From positions 14,170,363 to 14,234,362 of the forward strand of contig CM040449.1 in the NCBI GenBank assembly GCA_022749755.1: a stretch of DNA of 64,000 nt, read 5' to 3'. A model generated the notes under the pieces. That model saw only the letters and a list, made by a program, of their open reading frames with translations, was not told where the DNA came from and did no database searches. This DNA comes from Azadirachta indica. Taxonomy: Eukaryota; Streptophyta; Magnoliopsida; Sapindales; Meliaceae. Made by a program: the position numbers and the translations under genes. Below are positions 46,218 to 56,890 of this stretch, piece by piece (positions within the stretch are counted from its first letter, which is position 1; every line of letters starts with the position of its first letter).

Positions 46218-47841
46218 TGATACAAGAGTGTCCAAACATCAAGAGCAAAAATTAAGTGCTAATATGTTCAAGAAGATTAACCTAATTTATTAAATTATGA
46301 ATACACTGTCAGAGGGGTAATTTCGGAATTCAAACTGTATTCTCTGAAGTAATATTTCAGAAAGAAATTTATACCATAGGAAAGTTGAAGAAGTAAGCTT
46401 TCTATAGAATTTTACGATTTAACATTTGGAGTTCTCTAGAGAAAGTTATGATAACTTCTTCACAACATGTTCATTTTTAAGGCAAAATCTGGATGCACGA
46501 ATTTTAGAGATTTTTTAGCTTAAATTCAATGTGTTTTGTTTAATTTTTAGATGATAGAAGGATTTGGTGAGTTGTAATTCAATGTCTTAGCTGTTTTGAT
46601 TTATTTTCAAAGAAATTTAAATGTTTGTATTCATTTGTCAAAGTTAGGTAATGGTTGTTGGCCTAATCATTGAAATTTCTAGGTGTTGTTGGCCTAATCT
46701 TTGACATTTCTTTCCTTGTAAGAGTTTATATAAAGGCTTCAAGCATGTAGTGATACGAACCCCGAGTATATTAAACTTGAGACCCAATATCTTTACGCAT
46801 GAAAGCAACCTCTTGGAAAGCTAAATCAGATTCACCCAAATCTGCAACCCAATTTCAACTTGTGAAATAGAACCTTGGAATAAATACCTTCAAAGTAATT
46901 AGCTTTGATTGTAAGAACCTTGATTCAAGCAAAAATCAAAATAAGAGAAAACACTCTCAATTTAATTTCATTCGAAAAAGTAATTCCCCTCCATGAGAGC
47001 ATGTGGCTGAATATATAAGGGTACAAGAGATAAGTAACCCTAATTGGAGTGTTTGGCCACAAAATTAAACTTATTCTAACTTAAAATAAAATAAATTGAA
47101 TTTGGGCTTAATAATTAGAGTTAACAGCCCAAACACATAACAAACTATAAATATATGTTTATAAATAAGACTAAAATAGCTAATGGGCTTGAACAGCAAC
47201 TTAGCCTAAACTGACACATGGAATCCGAAACTTGCATCATGATGACGATCTGATTCGAACTGCAATTAAAAGACTTGAACATGCTTGCTTAGCCTTGAGA
47301 CATCATTCGAATATGGTCTTATACAAATTTGAGAAGTTGAATTCCATAGAAGCTTTAATCTTTAGGTTTTGCCTTCTTGTATTTGTGTCAATGTTACCAA
47401 GCTCTGATTATTGTCTTGAAGTTCAAGCTTGATATTTGACTCTTTCTTACACTCTTGAATTGTTGCAAGATCATCCCACAAACCTTGAATCATCCCATTC
47501 AATGCATCTTTGAATTTCTTCATTCTTGCTCTTGTAACGGGACCATTAGGTAGCTGAATTGGATCATTGCTCTTGTGTGCATCCGTATTTGCATCATGTA
47601 GTATTAAAATCAAGTTGTTTTGAGTTGAGTTTAATAAAATTCTTGTGTTTTATACTTTGCATCTCTTGGAGAATTTTCTATACAGTGGTGAGTGTTTTCT
47701 TTGAAACTCTACAATTTTTAATAACAATTTTAGGGTGGTGTTTCTACATCCCTTTGTTGTTAATATTAGGAATAGAGCTTAGTAATCTATTTTTCCTTAG
47801 CAAACATTAATCGTCCCACATACCTCAATTTTCTGGTATCA
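46218..47841 (+). mobile_element. Solo LTR B in satellite, itself interrupted
   Basis: Ends TGATACAAGAG...TTCTGGTATCA, with the inverted termini TGATAC/GTATCA. The 5-bp duplication ATTTC flanks it (46213-46217 and 47842-47846); removing the element and one copy restores the normal satellite GCATTTCATTTC. It has a TATA-like GTTTATATAAAGGC near 46725. It is split by solo LTR A (46751-47596); without that it is about 773 bp. A second LTR B is at 57045-57741. Confidence 0.9.
46751..47596 (-). mobile_element. Solo LTR A nested in LTR B
   Basis: 846 bp, plus-strand TGATACGAAC...TTTGCATCA, with target duplication TGTAG at 46746-46750 and 47597-47601. It is closely similar to the LTR at 25399-26248 and contains the same minus-strand C-terminal frame (47613-47362) with NGPVTRARMKKFKDALNGM. 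The target LTR B is continuous across it when compared with 57045-57741. It is therefore younger than LTR B. Confidence 0.92.
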
Positions 47842-48450
47842 ATTTCATTTCAAAAACGGAGAAGTTGAAAATATACAATTTTTGAGTCAGAATTGTCAAA
47901 CACAAAACAAACTTGAAAAACGATTTCAATTCGAGAAGGGCCACACGTCTTGTTACTCAGCATTGCGTAAGGATCATTGTAGCGCATTTCATTTCGAAAA
48001 TGGAGAAGCTGAAAATGTATGATTTTCGGAGCCAAAATTGACAAACGCGAAACGGGCTTAAAAAACGATTTCAATTCGAGACAGGCCACATGTCTTGTTA
48101 CTCAGTATTGTGTGAGGATCATTGTGATGCATTTCATTTCGAAAACGGAGAAGTTGAAAATGAACTATTTTTGGGGCCCTAATTGTTAGATGCGAAACGG
48201 ACTTCGAAAAAGATTTCAATTCGAGACAGGCCACATGTCTTGTTCCTCAACATACCTCCAATTTCTGGTATCAATTTCATTTCGAAAACGAAAAAGTTAA
48301 AAATGTACAATTTTTGGGGCGGAATTGTCAAACGTGAAATCTCAAAAAACGACTTCAATTCGAGACTGGTTACACGTCTTGTTACTCAGTATTGCGTAAG
48401 AATCATTGCAGTACATTTTATTTTGAAAACGGAGAAATTGAAAATGTACG
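47842..48450 (+). repeat. 145-bp satellite, block 4 (about 4 monomers)
   Basis: Continues block 3 in phase after LTR B. It contains at 48251-48273 a 23-bp copy of the LTR B tail (CATACCTCC...GGTATCA) followed by the same ATTTCATTTC satellite register as at 47842, so part of the block was duplicated or converted after LTR B arrived. It ends at AAAATGTACG against LTR A. Confidence 0.92.
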
Positions 48451-48716
48451 TGATACGAATCCTGAGTATATTAAACTTGAGACCCAATATCTTTACGCAT
48501 GGAAGTAACCTCTTGGAAAGCTAAATCAGATTTACCCAAGTTTGCAACCCAATTTCAATTTGTGAAATAGAATCTTAGAATAAAATACTCTCAAAGTAAT
48601 TAGCTTTGATTGTAAGAATCTTAATTCAAGTAAGAATCAAAATAAAAGAAACAATCTTAATTTTATTTCTTTCAAAGATTAATGATGCCTCCATGGGAGT
48701 ATGTGGCTGAATATAT
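48451..48716 (-). mobile_element. LTR A fragment
   Basis: Carries the first 266 bp (plus-strand side TGATACGAATCCTGAG) of LTR A and breaks off at GGCTGAATATAT, where Athila integrase sequence begins. The intact edge abuts satellite, so it probably was the outer end of an LTR A element inserted in the satellite, later truncated by rearrangement with the Athila element. Confidence 0.85.
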
Positions 48717-49665
48717 GGGCTCATGCCAATAGGTGTCTTCTATGTTGTGCGATATGCCCACAATGCATCATTCAACTTAGCTGCTCAATCTTTCCTTGAA
48801 GGTCGCATTATCCTTTCCAAAATTCCCTTGATTTGGCGATTGCTAACCTCAACTTGGCCCGAAGTTTGTGGATGGTATGGAGTTGCCACCTTATGTGTTA
48901 TGTTTATATTTCTTTAATAACCCGTCGAAGAGTTTGTTACAAAAATGACTTCTTCCATCACTGATTATGGCCCTGGGTGTCCCAAACCTGCTAAATATCA
49001 CATATTTCAAAAATTTCACAACACAATTAGCATCGTTAGTTTGGGTTGGTATAGCTTCAACCCACTTGGACAAATAATCAACTACAACTAATATGTACTG
49101 AAAACCAAATGAAGATGGAAAAGGTCCCATGAATCAATCCCCCATTCATCAAAAAGCTCAACAACAAGATTGTTTGCTAAAGGCATCTCATTTCTCTTGC
49201 TAATGTTACCGCTCCTTTGACATTATCACAATGCAAACAAAAATTATGAGCATTTTTTAAGAGAGTTGGCCAATAAAAACCAGATTGCAATACCTTGAGG
49301 GCTGTTTTCTTACCACCGAAAGAACCTCCGCATTGAAGCTCATGGCAAAAGGTTAGAATACTCTCATGTTCATCTTCAGGCACACATTGACGAATGATTT
49401 GATCTTGACAAAGCTTGAACAAACGTAGCTAATCCCAAAAATAATGCTTGTAAGAAAATGAAAATCTCTTCTTTTCCTGAAAAGTGAGGTTAGGTCGCAA
49501 CAAACCACAAGCAAGATAATTGACAATATCAGCATACCATGGTTTATGATGAGGAAAAGTTTCCACAATCGATTGTTTTTCTTCGTGTTTATATGTGTCA
49601 AAATCTGAAAATAACCTAGAAAAATGATCAGCAACAACATTGTCATTACCTTTCTTATCACTTAT
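48717..49665 (-). pseudogene. Integrase of Athila-type element 2, 3'-truncated
   Basis: Read on the minus strand, the HHCC region FKLCQDQIIRQCVPEDEHE, GGSFGGKKTALKVLQSGFYW and FCLHCDNVKG lies in frame 49422-49177. The catalytic core frame 49130-48891 has [20 protein letters not shown] and TPRAIISDGRSHFCNKLF. After a frameshift [19 protein letters not shown] and DALWAYRTT run at about 48885-48740, ending mid-domain at 48717 against LTR A. The core has both Asp and the Glu of GQVEV, but shifts at about 49430, 49170 and 48890 break the protein. The C-terminus and 3' LTR are missing. Confidence 0.88.
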
Positions 49666-50062
49666 TTATAGATCAAACTTTTGCAAAAGCAATACCCACC
49701 GAATCAGTCTTGGCTTCGCATTTGGTTTTGTTAATAAATATTCCAATGCCGCATGATCTGAATGCACAATGACTTTAGATCCTATCAAGTATGACCTAAA
49801 TTTGTCTAATGCAAACACAATAGCCAAAAACTCTTTTTCAGTGGTAGAATAATTTAGTTGGGCATCATTGAGTATTCTACTAGCATAATAAATAACATGC
49901 AAACGCTTCTCTACTCTTTGCCCCAAAACAGCCCCTATAACATAATCAGATGCATCACACATAATCTCGAAAGGTAACAACCGATTAGGTGTCATGATAA
50001 TAGGTGTTGATGTTAATTTTTCTTTCAAAGAATTGAAGGCGGCAAGGCAATCATCATTAAAA
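49666..50062 (-). pseudogene. RNase H of Athila-type element 2
   Basis: A 121-codon open frame with [60 protein letters not shown] and [17 protein letters not shown], the complete gypsy RNase H order. The catalytic Asp of CDAS and that of SDHAAL are present. It connects to RT through a frameshift at 50030-50097 and to integrase through one near 49665. Confidence 0.88.
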
Positions 50063-50960
50063 TCAAGGCAACATCTTTAGACAATAAATTACATAATTAA
50101 CGACTTATTTTAGAGAAATCTTTAATAAATAGTCTATAAAATCCTGCATGTCCTAAAAAACTCCTAATTCCTTTAACTGAAGTAGGTGGTGGTAATTTAG
50201 CGATCAAATCAATTTTCGCCTTATCAACTTCAATGCCTCTACTAGAAACCATAAAATGACTTTTTTCCCAACTAAGTGTCAAATTACACTCAATGCATCT
50301 CTCAAGAACCAAAGTCAAGTTATGGAGACAATCATCAAACGAAGTTCCAAAAAGTGAAAAATTATCCATAAATACCTCAATGAATTTCTCCATCATATCC
50401 GAAAAAATTGACATCATGCATATTTGGAATGTTGCAGGAGTGTTGCATAAATCGAACGGCATTCTCCTAAAGGCAAATGTTCCAAATGGGCAAGTGAATG
50501 TTGTCTTCTCTTGATCCTCTGGTGCAATCAACACTTGATAATAACCTGAAAGACCATCAAGAATACAATAAAAATCATGCCCTGCCAATCTTTCCAACAT
50601 CATATAAATAAATGGAAGTGGAAAATGATCTTTCTTTGTAGCTGAATTCAACTTTCTATAATCAATGCACATTCTCCACCCGGTATTCATCCTAGTCGAC
50701 ACCAACTTATTATTTTCATTCCTCACCACTGTAATGCCTGATTTTTTTTCGTACAACATGAACCGGACTAACCCATTTATTATCAAAAATTGGGTAAATG
50801 ACTTCTGCATCTAAGAGTTTTAAAACCTCTTTCTTGATTACCTCTTGCAAATTAGGATTTAATTTCCTTTGAGCTTCTCTCCCAGGTTTGGCATTATCCT
50901 CTAAAATAATTTTATGCATGCACATTGTAGGACTAATGCCTTTAATGTCACTTATACTCC
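50063..50960 (-). pseudogene. Reverse transcriptase of Athila-type element 2
   Basis: Frame 50810-50097 carries WRMCIDYRKLNSATKKDHFP, LDGLSGYYQVLIAPEDQEKT, FGTFAFRRMPFDLCNTPATF and the catalytic block VFMDNFSLFG, in which the second Asp of the family's (F/Y)xDD is Asn, removing a metal ligand. The N-terminal part in another frame (50925-50716) has KIILEDNAKPGREAQRKLNP. A frameshift lies at about 50720-50760 in the V(R/P)KK-G-T region. Inactive by the DN change and the shift. Confidence 0.9.
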
Positions 50961-52330
50961 ATTCTATTGCTTTCCTAAGTCGGCTAAGCTGTCTTAAACT
51001 CTCTCTTCTTGGGTTTGGATTAAAGTAGATGAAATGATTACAGGGTATGTATCCCCCTCTCCCAAAAATATGTATCTAAAATGTTTAGGCAATTCTTTAA
51101 GCTCAATTTTAGGTGGAGTGATTTTTGCCGTTGGTAAGGATTTTGGTAGTTCTAAGGGTTTGCTAGGTTCTTCTGAAATTGCTTTAACTTTATCTAACAT
51201 CTCATGGTATCCCTTAGTCTCTTTTTCTAGTGTTTCTTCTACTCTCTCACCAACAAGTGCAACTTCAAGCTTATCCGCCATGTCTTCCTGCAAATAAGTG
51301 CTATAAACAAGTGAGTCTATACAATCAATAAAAGAGCACTCATCTTTAGTAGAAATAGAAGGAATTCATAAAGAATCAAACATTTAAAATTGGACAGTTT
51401 CTCCCAAGACCGTCATTGATAACCTCCCATTTTAGACATCAATAATTGTTTTGGTGGTTGTCATGAATGGTCTATCAAGAAGAATTGTATCTCTTTGTCC
51501 TTTGAGGGTGTTCCTTCCATCTCCAAAACCACAACATCCACTGGTACAATGAGCTTATCTACTTGCACCAACAAATCCTCAATTATTCCCTTTGGATATT
51601 TAACTGACCTATCCGCAAGTTGAAGGGTCATAGTTATGGGCTTAAGCTTCCCTAAACCTAGTTGCAAGTATATGGAGTATGGCATTAGATTAATATTTGC
51701 TCCTAAGTCTAGCATGGCTTTAGCTATCTTCTTGTCTCCCATAGTTATGTTTATGTTGAAACTTCCAGGATCTTTCAATTTTTGAGGCAAATTTTGTTGA
51801 AGCACTGTACTAGCAACTTTTGAGACCATAACTTTCTCATTTTTCTCATATCTTCTCTTTTTGATGTTGAGTTCCTTGAAAAAAATTGTAAATGATGGTA
51901 TATTCCTAATAACATTCAAAAGAGATAAGTTAATATCAACCTTAGAAAGCATCTCAAAAATCTCAGAAAATTGTTTATCATGCTTATTTTCTCTTAAACG
52001 GTGCGGATAAGGAATTGGAGGCCTATAAGGCTTGGTCGCCTTATGAAGCAATGGAGTAGAAGCTGAATCATTCTCTTCGCTCTTTTCAGAATGCTTAGAA
52101 GGTTGGGGATCTTTAGCTTGTTCTTCGTTGGAAACTTCTTGCTCCCCATTTTCTGCGTCAAGTGGTAAATCATTAGAATTTTCATTATCAAAATATTTGT
52201 TAATAATTTTACCACTTCGTAAGACTGTAACAGCTTTTGCTTGCTTGAGTTGGCTAGTTAGCTTTCCTTTTTGATGTCCTTGCATGTGTTCTGCAAGTTG
52301 CCCAACTTGCATTTCTACCCTCTTCATAGA
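50961..52330 (-). pseudogene. Protease and linker of Athila-type element 2
   Basis: Frame 52327-51461 (288 codons) starts in the pre-protease linker (MQVGQLAEHMQ, VTVLRSGKIINKYF, a Glu/Ser-rich stretch, PYRPPIPYPHRLRENKHDKQ, FSEIFEMLSKVDINL) and ends in protease with AMLDLGANINLMPYSIY (active-site D-L-G), LQLADRSVKYPKGI and VDKLIVPVDVVVLEMEG. It then shifts; the ILLGRPF end lies about 51460-51480 in another frame. The following frame 51293-50994 holds the protease-RT spacer, ending KELPKHFRYIFLGEGDTYPV. Confidence 0.88.
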
Positions 52331-53730
52331 TGCTTTTAAGGAATCTAACCTTTGATTATGTCTCTCATGGTTTTTTTGACTTGAATGAAGGTGTTCAAAT
52401 TCTCCTCCAATGTTGGTCTTCTAGGTTGTTCAGGTGACATGGCTTGGATTTGATGTTGAATTGGCCTTGAGTTTTGAGCATATGTTGGATTGTTATTAGT
52501 CTTCCAAGAGAAATTCGGATGATTTCTTTAACATAGGTTATATGTGTTTGCAAAAGGATCATGTCTCGGCCTAGGTTGGTAAGACTCCATCAAATTAGCT
52601 TGTTCTTGTTCACCACCTATGTAAGAATCACAAGACAAAGAACAAGTGGTAGCATTATGCCCATAAATACCACAAATTCCACATACCTTATGAGTTGGCT
52701 GGTTATTGGTCATAAGGAGTTTGACTTGCTTAGTCAATTCAGCAAGTTGCATTGCCATTTCATTGTTGGAACTTAAATCATGCACCCCAACTCTCCTTCC
52801 TCTTGCACTCTTTTCCTGCGAATTAGCACCCAACATTTCATATAGCTCATATGTCTCTTCTACAGTCTTTTCTCCCATGGCTCCATCAGTGGCATTATCA
52901 ACCATGTATTGACATTGTTGCGTCAATCCATCATAGAAAATTTGGTTTTATAGCTGTAACGGAAAATGATGGTGAGGACATTGGATAAGAAGCATCTTAA
53001 ATATATCTCATGCTTCATGGAAAGGATCTCCCTCTATTGGAGAAAAGGTAGCAATTTTAGTCCTTAACTCAGTGGTCTTTTGGTGAGAGTAAAATTTTCC
53101 TATGAATTTGTTGTAAACCGCTTCCCATGTAGTTAAAGATCTTGGTGGAAGAATCATTAACCAAGGTTTAGCTCTATCTTTCAGTGTATAGAGAAAACAT
53201 CTCATTCTAAGTTGATCCTCGGTTAACCCTTGCAAAGGAAAAGTTTGCACTGTCGCATAAAAGTCCCTAATGAAAATCAAAGGGTCTTTGTTAGAAATTC
53301 CATAAAAAGAAGGCAACATGGAATAATGTATGTTTTTTATCTCATAATTTCATGCAGCATCCTCTAATTGTATCCAAGATGTAGAACTGCTAACGATCGG
53401 CTTTGTATACTCCTTCATCACCCTTTGTCTTTCAGCTACTTTCGTTGTTTGGGGCTACATGCTTGCTGTTTCCTCAACAATTTTTTCTTCTAGTTCAGTA
53501 CGTAATCGATGTCCTTCAACTAGTTGTCTCAAGTTTTTCCTTATTTTCAAGATATTATCCTTTTTCTCCCCAAGATTTCCCCTTAGGGAATTGTCACCGT
53601 GCATGTACCTAATAAAAGAAAAAAAAATTAAGCTACAAAGAAACAAAATAAAATAGCAATAAATGAAACACTCTAAACAAATAAAAAAAAATAACAACAA
53701 AGAAAACATATATCGAATTTAAACACCAAT
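52331..53730 (-). pseudogene. Gag of Athila-type element 2
   Basis: Pieces on the minus strand: an N-terminal frame near 53605-53455 beginning MHGDNSLRGNLGEKKDNILK, then frame 53319-53008 with MLPSFYGISNKDPLIFIRDF, LKDRAKPWLMILPPRSLTTW and VYNKFIGKFYSHQKTTELR (capsid). After a stop comes frame 52926-52528 with MVDNATDGAMGEKTVEETYE and the zinc knuckle CGICGIYGHNATTC (intact C-x2-C-x4-H-x4-C). The spacer to protease follows with a shift near 52340. About three disabling changes, so it is less decayed than element 1. Confidence 0.87.
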
Positions 53731-53748
53731 TCCCCAGCAACGGCGCAA
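53731..53748 (-). promoter_or_regulatory. Primer binding site, tRNA-Asp type
   Basis: The minus-strand TTGCGCCGTTGCTGGGGA matches the tRNA-Asp complement at 16 of 18 positions and lies 6 bp inside the LTR edge. Same primer type as at 17035. Confidence 0.88.
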
Positions 53749-53754
53749 AAAACT

Positions 53755-55101
53755 TGATATGTAAATTTTAAATACTCGCAAGTGCATGAATCATTAATAA
53801 ATAAAGATAAGTTCACCCGAGATCGATCTCTCGCGGAATTGTAATGGTTTAAATTTTTATTATTTTCTGTTAATTACTAATTTAAACAAATATAAAATTG
53901 TAAATACTCTAATGTAATCAAATGACAATTTCAAATTATTTCAATTGAAGTGATTAAATAGATAAATTACAAGAACTTAAAATCTATTAAATTCTGTTGA
54001 ATTCAATGAAATTAGATGGGGTTTGGTCAGTTATCTAATCTGATATTGAAATATAAGGTGAATTAAACAACCATTATATATTTTAGATTATTAGTTTTTC
54101 TACTAAAGATAAAAATTTCAATGATCATGGTAATTCTCACTTATAATTAATCAAATATATCCTTAATATGAGGCTTCTACTTAATTAATTGTATTATTAC
54201 AAGAAAATCATTTAACCATTTAAATCAAACCAACTCAATGAATTCAATTTAAATACTTGTTCAAAAGAGCTTAATTAAGGTACGATGATGTTTCTGACAC
54301 CTTAATTCTCAAATTAATTTCAATCACAAATAATAGATAGCAAATCCACAACAAATAATTAAAATTATACAGATCAATATACAAAAAATAATCTCAACCT
54401 CCTAATTAATCATATTTCACAAAATATTCAGTACCATTTCAATAGCAAATCTAAACTCCCAAAATAAATAAATCCAATTACAAAAGTTTTAAACATATTT
54501 AAAAAATAAACAAACTTAAAGAAAGCCTCCGTTTTTTTAAGGTTCACCACCAAGTTTTTAAAAAAGATGATAATTCTGCCCAACAAGAATGTCCTCTTCA
54601 ATTCAGCAATCCTCCCCCTTAATGGAAAATTCACTCTTTAGAAAACCCTATTATTCATCAAATTCTTCCCCAATTCATTCTTAGCCCAGTAGCCTCTTCA
54701 AAAGTCATCCCTCTTACTCATTTTGTCAACAACTTATTCAAAATTCACTCCCACATGTCAAGAAATTTTGTCTCCCAATTGTCTTCTTTCCAGCTGGAGT
54801 TTTGACCTTTAAAACTTCAACATTTGTTTTCTTTTGAAATGTAGGGTTGTAAATCATTATGTCTAATTTTCTAATTATTTTGTATCACCAAAATACGAGT
54901 ATTGAGAATAAAGTTATGCTAGAAAATACGGACTATGTTCAACAAATACAGGCCTTACAGCATCTTGAGTTTGTTTTTGGGCTTTCTACAATAATTCCTA
55001 TACGTAATAAAAAGAAGCTTAAAGCAATAAAATTCTACAATAAAATACATGAATAAAGGATATAAACATAATAAAATATTAGGACAAATATTGATTTATC
55101 A
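53755..55101 (-). mobile_element. 5' LTR of Athila-type element 2 (LTR D)
   Basis: 1347 bp, plus-strand TGATATGTAA...GATTTATCA, with short inverted ends TGATA/TATCA. It contains the CGCAAGTGCATGAATC and GATCGATCTCTCGCGGAATT segments typical of Athila LTRs. The outer edge interrupts a gag frame of element C type right after VKDDE (55102), so the element inserted there. The target duplication cannot be tested because the other end is lost at 48717. Similar along its whole length to 60570-61885. Confidence 0.9.
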
Positions 55102-55347
55102 TTCATCATCCTTAACATTAGCCCATTGTACCCTTAGTTGCACTTGCCTAGGTGGTTGTCTAATGGAAGAGCTTTGATGTTGCCTTCTTGATGTCTCTTC
55201 TTCCAACCTATCCATCCTCTCATAAATTGGTTCTAACTCAGCCCTCATCATACGTCTCATCTCCCTCAATAACGCTTGCAATTGTAGGTTCGGGGTGGTT
55301 GGTTATTGTACCCCTGAGGTTGAATTTTCTTCTTGATTATGAGACAT
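55102..55347 (-). pseudogene. Gag N-terminus of a C-type gypsy element
   Basis: Likely start at ATG 55347 (MSHNQEENSTSG), with an in-frame stop soon after and then an open run ALLREMRRMMRAELEPIYER, MDRLEEETSRRQ, PPRQVQLRVQWANVKDDE. The same RQVQ-R-QW-NV-DDE block occurs in the gag at about 29735. The helical, charged N-terminus fits a coiled-coil assembly segment. The frame is cut by insertion of LTR D; the rest of the gag-pol is not found in the window. Confidence 0.82.
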
Positions 55348-55848
55348 ATTTAAAATCTGCAAAATAAAGTTAGAAACCTCACAAGCACTCACTCACGTGT
55401 TTTCACTCACTCTTGTGTTTGAGCACTCAAATGTCCTTACACTCGCACACTCTTAATCAAAATTTAAGTGGCAATTTAAGATTAGAAGTAACCAAAACAA
55501 ATCACAGGATTCAATAAGTAATTCTTAAGAAATTGATGCAAGCAATAACAACATTGGATCAAGAGTAAGGAATATTAGGTCAATACTACAAGAAATTATG
55601 AATATAATGGATAACAACAATTTTCTTTTTTTTTCTTGCTTTATTTTTTTTTTATAAGAACTAGAAATAAAAATATGAACTCAAAATATATTGAAAGAAG
55701 TAAAACACAAAATTTGAATTTGGATCAGTTAAGGAAAAATTTGGCCACAATATATTTTTTTTTGGTATTTTTTTTCTAGAATTCTAATTGAAGAAGTAAA
55801 TGAAAAATAAAGATGTAAAGGATAACTTAAACTTGCTCTGTAACCAAA
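55348..55848 (-). other. 5' leader of the C-type element
   Basis: Non-coding leader with A/T homopolymers (near 55620-55660 and 55750-55780) between primer site and gag. Same layout as the leader at 29477-29690. Confidence 0.7.
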
Positions 55849-55860
55849 ACTCTAATACCA
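55849..55860 (-). promoter_or_regulatory. Primer binding site, tRNA-Met type, degraded
   Basis: The minus-strand TGGTATTAGAGT differs at two positions from TGGTATCAGAGC and lies 2 bp inside the LTR end. Confidence 0.85.
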
Positions 55861-55862
55861 AA

Positions 55863-56643
55863 TGATACGAACCTCGCCAATAATGTGACGAAACCCAACA
55901 CCGAATGTAGTAAAAAACCATAAGATTTTCTCAAGATACAAGTTTATTGAGTTTTGACCCGATACTTATCTTGATAAGAACCAAGACTATGAATACTTAA
56001 ATACCACACCAAGAATTCTTAAGAAAATACTTAACAATCAAGATGATAAGTTTGATTGTTTTGAACGCGATAAGAAATTAAACTTGAAGAGTTCAAGAAC
56101 AAAAACTTGTAAGAAATAACTTATCACTCAAAATTGCTTCCTTTATTTCAAAAATGAAAGCCTTTTTTTTATAGGTAAATACAAAGAGAAAATATAAAAG
56201 GTTAGACCAACAATCCTACTTAACAATTTAATAAATTAAAATTATAAATTTCAAACATGAAAACGTAAGTAATGACGTCATATGTATATAACATAAGTAA
56301 TGACGTCGTACGTGTATGACGTAAGTAAACGTCATTTTAAGATTCTTAAAAATTACACAAATGGACTATAATTTTTGAACATTTCCATATTAGTCTTCTT
56401 GAACTCCGATCGCTTGAATGATGTTCGCCTAATTCTTCAAGACGTGTATCTTGAATTATATTTAAATAATATATCTTTTTAATTAGTCTATTTAAGGCAC
56501 TTTACAATGTCTTGACTCTAACTTTTGTAATCGGTCCACTCGGCACGCTTAACGAATCATATAGATGTTGCAATTGAGTGTCTCCAGCCTTATTTGTGAG
56601 TTTCTCCTCCTGTTTATGTGGTTGCGCAATTTCGTTTGCATCA
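55863..56643 (-). mobile_element. 5' LTR of the C-type element (diverged LTR C)
   Basis: 781 bp, plus-strand TGATACGAACC...TTTGCATCA. It is clearly older or of another subfamily than the array copies but keeps the same plan: TGACGTCA at 56273, TGACGTCG at 56301 and TGACGTAAG at 56317, and a TATA box (minus-strand CCTATAAAAAAA, about 56166-56177). The LTR start still encodes an RVK/GPITK-like C-terminus, with stops. The outer edge abuts an LTR A fragment. Confidence 0.88.
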
Positions 56644-56890
56644 CTATGGAAAAATGATTATTATTTGAATGAAATAAAAGCTGAAAGCGTTTCTCTTGTT
56701 TTGATTCTTTCTTAAATCAAGGTTCTTACAATCAAAATTAATTACTTTGAGGGTATTTTATTCCAAGGTTCTATTTCACAAGTTGAAATCAGGTCGCGGA
56801 CTTGGGTAAATCTGATTTAACTTTTCAAGAAATTGTTTTTATGCGTAAAGATATTGGGTCTCAAGTTTAATATACTTAGAGTTCGTATCA
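56644..56890 (+). mobile_element. LTR A fragment, plus orientation
   Basis: The last 247 bp of an LTR A-like sequence (GTTTCTCTTGTTTTGATTC, AAAGATATTGGGTCTCAAG, ending GAGTTCGTATCA). Its left part is removed at the LTR C border. It is not followed by a primer site but by pol sequence, so it is a rearranged piece, not a working 5' LTR. Confidence 0.8.

Noticed and set aside
47559..47810. 83-codon plus-strand frame across an LTR A/LTR B border
   Set aside because: It crosses a target-duplication junction and lies in LTR sequence on both sides.
26249..48450. Satellite as a CRISPR array
   Set aside because: Monomers are contiguous 145-bp diverged repeats with no unique spacers between short identical repeats, in a plant genome.
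52706..52912. Plus-strand frames overlapping Athila element 2 gag
   Set aside because: Shadows of the minus-strand gag and protease frames.
53455..53709. N-terminal hydrophobic segment of the frame at 53709-53455 as a signal peptide
   Set aside because: The Phe/Leu-rich part is leader sequence upstream of the probable gag start; the gag homology begins at the later Met (about 53605).
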